Positions 1 to 7,921 of a DNA stretch of 23,777 nt are shown piece by piece; the first letter of the stretch is position 1; each line of letters starts with the position of its first letter. The position numbers were made by a program, and so were the translations under genes. Below the pieces are notes generated by a model that searched no databases, had not been told where the DNA came from, and saw only the letters and a program-made list of their open reading frames with translations. This DNA comes from an uncultured Slackia sp. (GTDB taxonomy: Bacteria; Actinomycetota; Coriobacteriia; Coriobacteriales; Eggerthellaceae), in contig CAKUEV010000008.1 of the NCBI GenBank assembly GCA_934646845.1, positions 1 through 23,777 of the forward strand, given 5' to 3'.

Positions 1-177
1 GCTTTGCAATCATATGCCATTGTACGAAGAGCGAATGTCCTGCTCATACCGCCTCAAGGCTCAATTTCCGATGAAGCACGAGCCGTGTGGCCCAGAAATG
101 TGGCCGAGCGAGTGGCGCTTGCGGAAGGCGTGCGTGGGGATGGCCGTGGCGCGAGCAGGGGAAGAGCCTGTTTGAAC

Positions 178-204
178 CTGCTCAATGCTCGCAGCATTGA
201 GCAG
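178..204. repeat. Palindromic repeat, copy 1 (12-bp perfect arms)
   Basis: The arms CTGCTCAATGCT and AGCATTGAGCAG are perfect reverse complements around a 3-base spacer. A diverged second copy lies at 245-273, so the unit is repeated with a period of about 68 bp. On RNA it would form a stable hairpin, but no T-run follows on either strand, so it is not a classic terminator. It could be a REP-like element or a regulator site. Confidence 0.75.
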
Positions 205-244
205 ATCTTCGGCAGGGTGGTGTGCGCTCGAAGTGAAGAAGAAA

Positions 245-273
245 CCTGCTAAACGCTACGAGCATTGAGCAGG
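245..273. repeat. Palindromic repeat, copy 2 (imperfect arms)
   Basis: The arms CCTGCTAAACGCT and AGCATTGAGCAGG pair at 11 of 13 positions around a 3-base spacer. The right arm matches that of copy 1 (AGCATTGAGCAG), while the left arm has two changes, both disrupting pairing. Copy 2 is therefore the decayed member of the pair. Confidence 0.7.
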
Positions 274-362
274 TGCCGGTCCCTTTTCCTTATCCAATAA
301 GCCGGCGAAGGCGCTCGACTTGCTTGGCTCCGCTTCTTCTATTGCGCTCTAATCCCGAAACA

Positions 363-395
363 AAGGAACCCGCACCAAAATGGAGCGGGTTCCTT
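363..395 (-). terminator. Likely terminator of the flavoprotein gene
   Basis: A perfect 11-bp stem (AAGGAACCCGC / GCGGGTTCCTT) with an 11-base loop lies about 40 bp past the stop codon of the leftward gene ending at 436. Read on the minus strand, the stem is followed by a T-rich stretch (TTGTTTC). On the plus strand the following bases are less T-rich, so leftward termination is favoured. Confidence 0.7.
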
Positions 396-435
396 CTTGC
401 CTAGCGGGGGGAGGGATTAGCTAGGCTGCGAGTTG

Positions 436-2208
436 TTACAGTTTTGCCAAAATGCGGCCCACGAGCATGCCATGGGTAAGGGCGAAGCCGTGGCTCGCGC
501 CAGGCGCGGGCAGGGGGTAGTCGACGAGGAAGCGACCGCCCTGGGTGTTGCCAACCGCATACAGGCCGTCGATGACCTTGTCTTCGGTGTCGAGAACTTC
601 GAAATCAACGGTGGTTTCGAGACCGCCAAGGGTCACCAGAATGTTGCAGTTCGTGATGGGGAATGCGAAGAACGGGCCCTCTTCAATCGGGAAGAGTCGG
701 TCGGCGCGCTTGCCGAAATCCTCGTCTTTCCCGTTGTGGGCGAGTTCGTTGTATCGAGCGATGGTCGCTGCGAACTTGTCGGCGTCAACGCCCATCTTCT
801 CGGCGAGCTCTTCGAGCGTGTCGCATTTAACGCCCTGCTTGTTCGGGGTGGGCGTGCCTTCGGCAAAATAGCTATTGTAGCTGGCGGTGTTGCCGTCTTC
901 GCTCGACTCGTCGAGGGCGATATAGGCGCTGCGGCCATAGGAGCCGTTGGGGACTTCGGAGCCGCTGTTCACGAGCCAGTTTACGTTGCCATGGCCGGTG
1001 TCCATGTGACCGATCTGCTCGGGCCACTTCGAGTCCCAAACGCGCCACAGCACGTTTTCGCGGGCTCGGGCGATCTGCGCCTGGATGTAGGTGCCGCCCA
1101 CGTCTTCGTTCATAACGCGGTCGCCTTCAATGTCGACGAGGAGGAATGCGTCGCAGCCGAGCGGGCCGAACATGTTGTGGACCATGGGGGCGTGGGGGCC
1201 GTCTTCCATTTTCGCGCCAATCCACATGCCCATTTGCTGGCCGTCGCCCGTGTTCGTTTTTTCGCCCTTTGCGTCGGTGTTCGGGAAAATGCTGTTGTAG
1301 CGCGTTGCCCACGGCTGGTAGTACGCGAGCATTTCGCGATTGCTGGCATAGTCGCCGGTTGCGAGCAGGACGGCTTTTGCGGCATTGATCTGCTTATAGT
1401 TTCCGTCGGCATCCTCGACGATGACGCCCGTTACGCGGCCGCCGTCTTCTCGGATCAGCTGACGCGCCCAGGTGCTGAACATGAAGTTCACGCCGCCGGC
1501 AACGCAAATGTCGTAAACGTTTTTCATGTAGGGCGCATGGGTGGGCAGGCAAATCTGGCATACGTCGTAGAGGTCATACCAGTCGTTTTCGATGTTCGCA
1601 TCGGCGGGGTGCGGCCAGTGCATTTTGCGAACGCTCATGGACGTGCCGTCGTAGGGGTCGCCTTCGGTGCCGGTGCTGTACTGTCCCTCAGATGCGCTGA
1701 GGTACCAATCCAAAGCTTCAGCGGAATTATCGGCCCAAAGCTTGATGATGGGCATCTTGGGACGATAGCCGCATTCTTTCATAATCGATCCCGTTACGGC
1801 AGCCTTGTCGATTTCGATGCCGAGCGCTTCCTGGATTTGTCCGCCGCACGAGGCGATTTGGTTCGAGCGAACCTGGAACGATTCGCCTTTTTCGATGACG
1901 GCGATCTTCTCTCCCGCGACACCGCTTTCAATCGCGGAACGCGTTGCCGACATGCCCGACATGCCCGCGCCGATGATTACGATGTCGACATCGACGGTTT
2001 CCTTGATGTCGCTCGCGGGAATAGCCTCGGGCTTCTGCAGGAACGACGGGGTGGAATCGCTTGCGCTGTCCGAAGCGGAGTCTGCCGTGCTCGATTTGGT
2101 GTCGGCTTTGGGGCTGCATCCCATAAGTCCCATTGCGGCAGCGCCTGCGGCGGCGGTGGCGCCAAGGCCAAGGAACGCGCGGCGAGAAACGCCATTGGTT
2201 GCTTTCAT
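436..2208 (-). CDS. Tat-exported FAD-dependent reductase, fumarate reductase/flavocytochrome c type
   Basis: This 590-residue protein is probably a cell-surface flavin reductase that passes electrons to an unsaturated organic acceptor. An N-terminal Tat signal (SRRAFLG, twin Arg at 9-10) leads to a lipobox-like LMGC with Cys31, then a Ser/Asp-rich linker at about 38-53. The FAD dinucleotide motif GAGMSG is at 80-85; GDRVMNE in the middle resembles the GxRFxNE motif of the family. The C-terminal end contains GLYAVGN and then PAPGASHG, where fumarate reductases usually carry HGxNRLGGNA, so fumarate is not assured as substrate. There are no CXXCH haem motifs and no evident FMN domain. I chose the ATG at 2208 because AGGAGG lies just upstream and it places the Tat signal at the N-terminus; an ATG 20 codons earlier lacks this. 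It diverges from a LuxR-type regulator gene that may control it. Confidence 0.9.
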   Translation of the reverse strand: MKATNGVSRRAFLGLGATAAAGAAAMGLMGCSPKADTKSSTADSASDSASDSTPSFLQKPEAIPASDIKETVDVDIVIIGAGMSGMSATRSAIESGVAGEKIAVIEKGESFQVRSNQIASCGGQIQEALGIEIDKAAVTGSIMKECGYRPKMPIIKLWADNSAEALDWYLSASEGQYSTGTEGDPYDGTSMSVRKMHWPHPADANIENDWYDLYDVCQICLPTHAPYMKNVYDICVAGGVNFMFSTWARQLIREDGGRVTGVIVEDADGNYKQINAAKAVLLATGDYASNREMLAYYQPWATRYNSIFPNTDAKGEKTNTGDGQQMGMWIGAKMEDGPHAPMVHNMFGPLGCDAFLLVDIEGDRVMNEDVGGTYIQAQIARARENVLWRVWDSKWPEQIGHMDTGHGNVNWLVNSGSEVPNGSYGRSAYIALDESSEDGNTASYNSYFAEGTPTPNKQGVKCDTLEELAEKMGVDADKFAATIARYNELAHNGKDEDFGKRADRLFPIEEGPFFAFPITNCNILVTLGGLETTVDFEVLDTEDKVIDGLYAVGNTQGGRFLVDYPLPAPGASHGFALTHGMLVGRILAKL

Positions 2209-2227
2209 TTTCCCTCCTGAGTTTGCG

Positions 2228-2296
2228 ACGCCGTGGCGTCGATTGTTTTTGACGCTTTGCTGCGCCATACGACGGTTGAAAGGTACGCCCTGGCGT
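2228..2296. promoter_or_regulatory. Paired ACGCC-N2-GGCGT dyads
   Basis: The dyad ACGCCGTGGCGT (2228-2239) recurs as ACGCCCTGGCGT (2285-2296), 57 bp away, upstream of the leftward flavoprotein gene. Both have perfect 5-bp arms around 2 bases. The first is about 20 bp upstream of the start codon at 2208 and extends to GACGCC/GGCGTC, so it could also act as a leader hairpin. Binding protein unknown. Confidence 0.4.
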
Positions 2297-2355
2297 TATC
2301 GGGCGCGTCGTTCTTCTGGGCTGAACCCCGTACGCCCTATCGACCTTCTGGGTCG

Positions 2356-2397
2356 ATTTCTCGAAAATTTCCAGTTGAGCGCCGTGTTTCGAGAAAT
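2356..2397. promoter_or_regulatory. Inverted repeat of two TTTC-N2-GAAA sites
   Basis: ATTTCTCGAAA (2356-2366) and TTTCGAGAAAT (2387-2397) are perfect reverse complements, and each is itself a TTTC-N2-GAAA dyad. The centres are 31 bp apart, close to three helical turns. A possible -10 element (TACAAT, 2414-2419) for the rightward regulator gene lies 16 bp further on, with no good -35, so a promoter there would probably need activation. This is a plausible operator for the adjacent LuxR-type protein or another regulator. Confidence 0.45.
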
Positions 2398-2446
2398 GCG
2401 CCTGGGCGTGCGATACAATGCCGAAAGCAAAACAGGGGAGGGATGA

Positions 2447-3952
2447 ATGCGCGCGTTTCGCGATGTTGTGGCGTATATGGGCTTTGGGTTCTATTGGGCA
2501 TGGATTTTCGTGTCCTTTAATTCCGCGGGCTCGCTTGGCCAGAATCTTCCGATTGATGCTTTGACGTCGTCCCACCTGGTTTCTTCTGTCGCGGCGATTT
2601 TGCCGTTGCTCGCGGCGTTTCTTCTGCGTGGCAAAATCGAGGCTCTTTCGCATCGCGCGCTTTTCGCGCTTGTTGTTTCCTCGTCGGTACTTGCGTCGGT
2701 TTCGACGGCGTGCATGCAGGTGTTTTTCGCTCAGCCGATTGTCTATGAGCTCGCAACGGCTTCATCGGGCCTGTTCGTTGTTGGTCCCATGCTCGCGTGG
2801 GGCGTTGTGTATGGGGCGCTTGACGCTAAGAATGCAGTTGTCTGCACCGCGCTTTCTTTTGCGCTTGCGGCGCTCATTTATTTTGTCGTGTCGTTTGTGC
2901 CCGGGCCCGTCGCTGTTTTGATCGCGACGATGCTGCCTCTCGCTGCCGGGCTCGGCGCGTGCGCATGCCTTTTCGGGGATTCGAATTTCGCCTCTCGTCG
3001 AGAAAGTGGCATTTCCCAAGGGTCTTCAATTCGTGCGTCTGTTTCCGTCGGTACTTTAATTGGCCTTGCAGTGGTCACGTTTGTGTACGGCGGCCTGCGT
3101 GTGTATTCGGTGCATGCGAGCGCTGAATTCTCTGGCCCGAGCGTGCTGGTCGCCTCTGTCGTCATAGCGTCGTCGATCATGCTTTTATATACGCTGCTCA
3201 TTCCGCGAACGAGCTTGAATCTGGGAGTGCTTTACCGGGTTGCGCTCATTGCGTTTGCCGCGGTGCTTATGCTTGCGGCGGTTGGTGAGGAGGTTGCCGC
3301 CATTCCTCTTGAAGCGCTTGTCCGATGCGGCATGATGCTCTTTGAGATTCTGACGTGGGTGCTGCTTGCCGAGACGGTTCGAACGGGCAATGTATCTGCT
3401 TTGGCGGTGTTTTCTGCGGGCAGGCTTGCCGTTCATGTCGGCATTTCCTTGGGCGAGGGGTCGGCGCTCGTATTCGGCGCGAGTTCCCTGGAGTTTTTGG
3501 TATGCGCTGTTATCGCGCTCATTGTGGCTGCTGGTTTCCTTTTCCGCGATGCCGATACGACGTTCTTTTTCGCGAGTCCCACGGAAGACGAATTGCGGCG
3601 AATCACACGGAAGCGCTCGTCGATCGAGGAAGAGCCTTCTGGGGCGGAAGGGGCTCTTGAGGCTTGCGCGAGCGATGCTGCTGTCGAGGCTGGCGGGGAT
3701 TCCGATGCTCGGGTCGGAGACATGCTCAAGCAAAGCCTTGAAGATCGCATCGATTCCGTTGCCTCTCGCTATGGATTTTCGGCCCGCGAACGCGAAGTGT
3801 TCGAGCTGTGGGTTACGGGACACGACGCTCAATATATCCAAGATGAGCTCGTTATATCGCGTTCGACGGTTAAGACACATGTGCGCCATATTTACGAGAA
3901 ATGCGACGTGCACAGCAGAAGCGACCTTATGCGCGTGCTCGAGCGCGATTAG
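2447..3952 (+). CDS. LuxR-type transcriptional regulator with multi-pass membrane domain
   Basis: This 501-residue protein has about 370 N-terminal residues made of many hydrophobic segments, probably 10-12 membrane spans in a transporter-like fold. A hydrophilic Glu/Ala/Asp-rich linker follows (about 380-430), then a LuxR/GerE-type helix-turn-helix at 445-501 with the typical SAREREVFELW start and SRSTVKTHVRHIYEKCDV recognition region. There is no receiver domain. Such membrane-anchored LuxR proteins are common in Eggerthellaceae next to secreted reductase genes and are thought to sense substrates at the membrane. The ATG at 2447 has AGGGGAGG 5 bases upstream. The gene diverges from the flavoprotein gene, its likely target. 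Ligand unknown. Confidence 0.9.
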   Translation: MRAFRDVVAYMGFGFYWAWIFVSFNSAGSLGQNLPIDALTSSHLVSSVAAILPLLAAFLLRGKIEALSHRALFALVVSSSVLASVSTACMQVFFAQPIVYELATASSGLFVVGPMLAWGVVYGALDAKNAVVCTALSFALAALIYFVVSFVPGPVAVLIATMLPLAAGLGACACLFGDSNFASRRESGISQGSSIRASVSVGTLIGLAVVTFVYGGLRVYSVHASAEFSGPSVLVASVVIASSIMLLYTLLIPRTSLNLGVLYRVALIAFAAVLMLAAVGEEVAAIPLEALVRCGMMLFEILTWVLLAETVRTGNVSALAVFSAGRLAVHVGISLGEGSALVFGASSLEFLVCAVIALIVAAGFLFRDADTTFFFASPTEDELRRITRKRSSIEEEPSGAEGALEACASDAAVEAGGDSDARVGDMLKQSLEDRIDSVASRYGFSAREREVFELWVTGHDAQYIQDELVISRSTVKTHVRHIYEKCDVHSRSDLMRVLERD

Positions 3953-4103
3953 TTTAGGCTGGCTCGGTTGCTGGGCAGCTCGGCGCACTAGTCGCCCGCC
4001 GGCGCGTTTGTGTTTTAGGGGCGAACGGCATTGCCTCCTCAAAAAGCAGGGTCTGTTTCACCGCGGAAGGCAGCATCCAAAGTCCAGCTGTTCGCTGCTG
4101 CGC

Positions 4104-4817
4104 CTACACGCGTTCGGCGAACTTGTATCCCACGCGCCATACTGTGAGCAGGTATTTCGGCTGTGAGGGGTTGTCTTCGATTTTCTCGCGAATCTTGCGC
4201 ATGAACACGGTGATGCTGCTTTCGTCCACGCTGCTGTCGCGGCCCCAGATGTGCTCGTAGATTTGGCCGCGCGTGAATGCCTGTCCGGGGTTCGACGCGA
4301 GCAGTGCCAGGATCTCGAATTCCTTTGCAGTAAGGTCGACTTTCTTGCCACGCAAATACACCTCGTAGCGATTGAAGAAAATCTCGAGGTTGCCCGTTTT
4401 GTTCGACCCCTCGCGCTGCGTTGCCTTTGCGTACGTTAAATCAGTCTTGTGGCGGCGCAGATGTGCCTCGATGCGCAGCAGCAGTTCTTCGGAAGAGAAC
4501 GGCTTCACCACGTAATCGTCGCCTCCGGCTTTGAAGCCGATCGACTTATCGACGATATCGCCTTTTGCAGAAAGGAATATGACGGGAATTCGGCGCCCTT
4601 TTTCGCGAATCGCCTTGCATACGTCAAAACCGTTCATGCCGGGCATCATCACGTCGAGCAGTAACAGGTCGGGGTGCTCGGTCGAAAGCAATTCCAGCCC
4701 TTCTTCGCCGCCGTATGCGCCGCAATACGAATACCCCGCGTCTTCCAAAATTCGTTTAATGAGCGTATGCACGCCGCAGTCGTCATCGATGAGCATTACT
4801 TTATACGGTTCGGCCAT
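4104..4817 (-). CDS. OmpR/PhoB-type response regulator
   Basis: This 237-residue DNA-binding response regulator is the partner of the histidine kinase encoded 4 bp upstream. The receiver domain (about 5-120) has the acidic pair D11/D12, the phosphoacceptor D54 in LLLLDVMMPG, S82, and K104 in VVKPF. The C-terminal winged helix (about 143-237) shows the usual DLTAKEFEILALLA, the recognition helix region SSITVFMRKIREKIE, and a terminal VGYKF. The ATG has an AAAGGGGG ribosome site located in the end of the kinase gene, so translation is probably coupled. It is the last gene of the leftward molybdoenzyme operon; the reductase promoter at 10571-10925 is the natural target to test. Confidence 0.95.
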   Translation of the reverse strand: MAEPYKVMLIDDDCGVHTLIKRILEDAGYSYCGAYGGEEGLELLSTEHPDLLLLDVMMPGMNGFDVCKAIREKGRRIPVIFLSAKGDIVDKSIGFKAGGDDYVVKPFSSEELLLRIEAHLRRHKTDLTYAKATQREGSNKTGNLEIFFNRYEVYLRGKKVDLTAKEFEILALLASNPGQAFTRGQIYEHIWGRDSSVDESSITVFMRKIREKIEDNPSQPKYLLTVWRVGYKFAERV

Positions 4818-4821
4818 GTCG

Positions 4822-6510
4822 CTATTCCCCCTTTGCCGCTTGGCGAATCGGCAGATGCACCGTAAATGCCGACCCGTGCCCCAGCTCGCTTTCGAGCGTT
4901 ATGTCTCCGCCGTGCATCTCGACGTATTCTTTCGCCAAAGCCAGGCCCAGGCCCGTTCCCCGATATTTGCGGGATACCGATGAATCAGCCTGCGCGAATC
5001 GCTCGAATATGCGATCCTGATCGGCTTTCGCCACGCCAATTCCCGTATCCGATACGCAAATCCATGCCTGTTCGCAGTCGGGATGATAACTCACCGTTAC
5101 GCGCACCTTTCCGCTTTCGGGCGTGAATTTCATCGCATTGCCGACGAGATTTTCAACCACATGGCGAATTTTTTCGAAATCGGCTTCGATGAGCGGTACG
5201 TCGGCGTCGATAGAGCACGAGAAGTCGATGCCGTTGCGATCGGCGAGTGGGCGCATGACCGATTCCACCATGCCCACTATATCGCCGAGCTCGACTGGCT
5301 CGCATGCAAGCTCGGTTCTGCCCGCGTCAACGCGGCTCATTTCCAAAATGTCGTTAATCATGAGCAGGAGTACGCGTGAATTCGTCTCGATTTCCTGGCG
5401 AACCTGGGCTTCACGCGCGTCGCGGGGCGCTCCCTCGCTGTTGAGTATTTCGGAAAATGCCAGAATCGAGGTGAGCGGCGTGCGAAGCTCATGGCTCATC
5501 ATCGATAAGAAGTCCGATTTGTATTGGTTGTCTTGGGCTAGGCGTTCATTAGCCTCTTCCAGCTGGGCACGTTGCCGTTCAAGGACGGCGTTAGCTTGGG
5601 CGAGCTGTGCCGTGCGGTCAGCGACCTGGGATTCGAGGCTGTCATAGAGGTCGGAAAGCTCGCGCGTCATTTTATTAAATTCATCGACCAGCGAATTCAA
5701 TTCGGGCGACGATTCGACCCGTTCGAGCTTCGCGTCAAGTTCGCCCGCCTGAATTTTCTCAACGCCGCCGCGAATACGCGCGAGTGGTCGCGTGACCAGA
5801 TACGATAGTGCGGCGTATACGATAAGCAGACACGCGACGAGCACCGCGACGAAGAATTCCACATTGTGCGCAACGTTGTCGCGTTCGGCTTGAATGTAGA
5901 TATCCATGGGAATCACGATGGAGATGGCTCCGCCTACGTCGCCCACGCTCCAGCCTTCCTTCGCGTGGCCCGTAACGTCGAGCTCACCCGCTGGCTCGCC
6001 ATGGCATTCCAGGCAGCTCTTCTTGATTTCCATGGGCGCCATGTACCGGTACACCTGCGACCCATCGTACTGCGTGATGCTCGCATAATACGTAAGCGTT
6101 GGGTCGGCGTAGAGCGCGTCGAGCCCCTCTGCCTCGAATTCGTCGGGTTCGTCTTCGGAATTGCGCGGATTGAAGTTCACAAAACGCGTGGTGTAGCCTG
6201 ATTCGATGGAGAACAGCCGGCCTATGCTTCGGCCGACGACGGCGCAATGCAAGCCCTGATAGCTGCCCGTGCTGCCATATGCGGCGGCTTCGAGCTTCTC
6301 TTGGTTCGCTGACATGAAATCCCACATAGCGGTCATTTGCTGCGAGAGCACCAGGCCCTTTTCCTGCAGCTCATTCTCGGTTTGTTGGCGCTGGGCTTCT
6401 GTCGTCCACACGACGTTAACCGCCAAGGCGACGGCGAACAACGTCACCATAAGCACGGCGAACTTTGTGCGCAGTTTCACTTTTCGAACGTTTGATTCCA
6501 GTTTCCCCAT
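4822..6510 (-). CDS. Sensor histidine kinase with CXXCH (DUF3365/Tll0287-like) extracytoplasmic domain
   Basis: This 562-residue membrane kinase has a first membrane span at about 14-33 and an extracytoplasmic sensor domain at about 34-215. The sensor carries the haem c motif C166-L-E-C169-H170 in an arrangement typical of Tll0287-like/DUF3365 domains. A second span follows at about 219-239, then HAMP, a coiled coil (about 290-330), HisKA with phosphoacceptor H340 in MSHELRTPL, and a HATPase domain with VENLVGNAMKF, DTGIGV and GTGLGLALAK. The sensor could read redox state, a gas or a respiratory acceptor through bound haem. It lies 35 bp downstream of the chaperone gene, too little for an obvious promoter, so it is probably cotranscribed with the reductase. 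Haem binding is inferred from the motif only. Confidence 0.93.
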   Translation of the reverse strand: MGKLESNVRKVKLRTKFAVLMVTLFAVALAVNVVWTTEAQRQQTENELQEKGLVLSQQMTAMWDFMSANQEKLEAAAYGSTGSYQGLHCAVVGRSIGRLFSIESGYTTRFVNFNPRNSEDEPDEFEAEGLDALYADPTLTYYASITQYDGSQVYRYMAPMEIKKSCLECHGEPAGELDVTGHAKEGWSVGDVGGAISIVIPMDIYIQAERDNVAHNVEFFVAVLVACLLIVYAALSYLVTRPLARIRGGVEKIQAGELDAKLERVESSPELNSLVDEFNKMTRELSDLYDSLESQVADRTAQLAQANAVLERQRAQLEEANERLAQDNQYKSDFLSMMSHELRTPLTSILAFSEILNSEGAPRDAREAQVRQEIETNSRVLLLMINDILEMSRVDAGRTELACEPVELGDIVGMVESVMRPLADRNGIDFSCSIDADVPLIEADFEKIRHVVENLVGNAMKFTPESGKVRVTVSYHPDCEQAWICVSDTGIGVAKADQDRIFERFAQADSSVSRKYRGTGLGLALAKEYVEMHGGDITLESELGHGSAFTVHLPIRQAAKGE

Positions 6511-6545
6511 CGCGCCTTCCCCCTAAGGCGAGTTGATTGCACGTG

Positions 6546-7238
6546 CTATTCCGGGCATGCCTCCAAAAGCTCCGCTGTTGCGGTTGCGTCAGCTTTGCAC
6601 ACGGCAGCGGCCAGATTTGCGGCGTGAGCGTAGAAGGCGCTAGCGCTTTTCGGCAAGTGGCTTGTCAGGCGTTGAGCAAATTCGCTTGCCCAACAACCTA
6701 GATGTTCGGCTAGAAACATCGCCTGACGGCCGAGTGCGACTTTCGCGCCAGGCATGTTGTCCGAAGAGGCGCGCGCTTTCGCTTCGTCGCACAACGCCGC
6801 CATGAACGCGAGTTCGGTTGCGATATGGTCGTCGGGGACGTGCGGATAGCCTGCCGCGGCGAACCCGGCGGCGTGGTATGCGGCACGAACGTCGAGCGTG
6901 CTTTGCTGAAATACCAGCTCCTCGCCGCATGCATATACCGATTCCCAAGGCGATGCAGGAAGTTTCCCCGGGCCGATGAACAGGCGCGTATAGTCGTTTG
7001 CCAGGCTCGACGCATTTGCGTCGAGCGCCAACGCTGCCTGGAGTTCGACGCAGAGCGCCGCGAACTCTTTCATTTCTGGCGAGTCGGCGCCAAAGAACAG
7101 TTCGAACTGTTCGCGCGCTGTGCCGAGCGTGGTCTCGATGAGTGTCTCATCGGGCGCATCGCTAAACACGCGCCACAAATATTGATAGACGAACGCGCGG
7201 TTTGCACATGCGTTCGCAACGATTTCATTTGCTTCCAT
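6546..7238 (-). CDS. TorD/DmsD-type molybdoenzyme chaperone
   Basis: This 230-residue, mostly helical protein belongs to the TorD family, which binds Tat signals of molybdoenzymes and helps cofactor insertion before export. Family traits visible are NDYTRLFIGPGKLPASPWES in the middle, STLDVRAAYHAAGF after it, and PDDHIATELAFMAAL near residue 145. I chose the ATG at 7238, preceded by GGAAGGAA on the minus strand; an ATG 8 codons upstream has no ribosome site. It follows the Fe-S subunit gene and most likely serves the molybdoenzyme encoded at 7922-10570. A second, diverged TorD family gene sits in the rightward operon. Confidence 0.9.
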   Translation of the reverse strand: MEANEIVANACANRAFVYQYLWRVFSDAPDETLIETTLGTAREQFELFFGADSPEMKEFAALCVELQAALALDANASSLANDYTRLFIGPGKLPASPWESVYACGEELVFQQSTLDVRAAYHAAGFAAAGYPHVPDDHIATELAFMAALCDEAKARASSDNMPGAKVALGRQAMFLAEHLGCWASEFAQRLTSHLPKSASAFYAHAANLAAAVCKADATATAELLEACPE

Positions 7239-7271
7239 AGCGGTTCCTTCCCTTCGAACCATGATACGCGA

Positions 7272-7307
7272 AAGCCGCGCCAGCGGGGAGGGATGCTGGC
7301 GCGGCTT
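7272..7307 (-). terminator. 13-bp hairpin between Fe-S subunit and chaperone genes
   Basis: The arms AAGCCGCGCCAGC and GCTGGCGCGGCTT are perfectly complementary around a 10-base loop. On the minus strand only three T residues follow, so it is a weak terminator or an mRNA processing or stabilising structure rather than a full stop. The chaperone start codon is 33 bp further on. Confidence 0.55.
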
Positions 7308-7325
7308 GTTGGAGGATGTGCGCTT

Positions 7326-7919
7326 TTACAGGATTACCTTGCGGAAATCATTCTCGAGCGCCGCCGGGCGAGCGTCGATGAGGGTATGCGGGCCCGTTTG
7401 GGAAGAATCGGGCAGGATCGCAATTTGGTCGACGGCGTCGGGATGCGCCGCAACCAAATCATCGTAGACGCCGAATTCGAGTGCGCGCATGGGACATGCG
7501 GCTACGCATGCGGGTTGCTCGCCGTTCTGGCGCAGCACGTAGCACGCGTCGCACTTGTGCACCATTTTCTGCTCTTCGAGGTACTGAGGCACGCTGTAAG
7601 GGCACGATTGCACGCAATATTGGCAGCCGATGCACTTCTCGTCGTCGTGCTGCACGGTGCCGTCGGTCTCGTCGATATACATGGCCTCGGTCGGGCAGGC
7701 CTCGACACACGCGGGGTTCTCGCAATGGTTGCACGTCGCCGCGTAGTGGTACGACTTCACCGAAGGAAACTCGCCAATTTCGAAGTCGACCACGTGGCGG
7801 AACAAGGTGCCAACTTCAAGATCGTTTTTATCTTTGCAGGCGACTTGGCAGGTCTTGCAACCAACGCAAGAATTCTGATCGAAATAGAAGCCCATTCGCT
7901 TGGTCTCTTCAGTTGCCAT
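7326..7919 (-). CDS. Fe-S electron-transfer subunit (DmsB-like, four [4Fe-4S] motifs)
   Basis: This 197-residue polyferredoxin carries electrons to the adjacent molybdoenzyme. Four cysteine groups are complete: CVGCKTCQVACK (18-29), CNHCENPACVEACP, CIGCQYCVQSCPY (C96, C99, C102, C106) and CDACYVLRQNGEQPACVAACP as the split group. There is no Tat signal of its own, as in DmsB, so it is presumably exported with the catalytic subunit. Its start lies 2 bp after the stop of the catalytic gene, implying translational coupling. Met9 aligns with the start of the paralogue at 13554 and is an alternative start. Confidence 0.94.
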   Translation of the reverse strand: MATEETKRMGFYFDQNSCVGCKTCQVACKDKNDLEVGTLFRHVVDFEIGEFPSVKSYHYAATCNHCENPACVEACPTEAMYIDETDGTVQHDDEKCIGCQYCVQSCPYSVPQYLEEQKMVHKCDACYVLRQNGEQPACVAACPMRALEFGVYDDLVAAHPDAVDQIAILPDSSQTGPHTLIDARPAALENDFRKVIL

Positions 7920-7921
7920 GA

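Larger units (their letters stand above)
1..435. other. Gene-free left flank with palindromic repeats
   Basis: I see no convincing gene in this stretch. An open frame runs from the window edge to 252, but it has only a TTG start, no ribosome binding site, no recognisable protein family, and it reads straight through a palindromic repeat. The region holds two related dyad repeats (178-204 and 245-273) and, at its right end, a hairpin that probably terminates the leftward flavoprotein gene. The frame could still be the tail of a gene starting outside the window. Confidence 0.6.

Noticed and set aside
4..252. 82-codon open frame at the left edge
   Set aside because: TTG start only, no ribosome site, no family resemblance, and it runs through a palindromic repeat and ends inside the second one. 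It could only be real as the tail of a gene outside the window.
178..273. CRISPR array from two palindromic repeats with a 40-bp spacer
   Set aside because: Only two units, differing at several positions, no further repeats, and no cas genes in the window.
433..2220. 595-codon plus-strand frame opposite the flavoprotein
   Set aside because: It mirrors the flavoprotein gene on the other strand, a common effect of GC-rich third positions. The minus-strand reading has the Tat signal, FAD motif and ribosome site.
3953..4103. Terminator between the convergent LuxR-type and response regulator genes
   Set aside because: I looked for a stem followed by T residues on either strand and found only short 4-bp stems, too weak to call.
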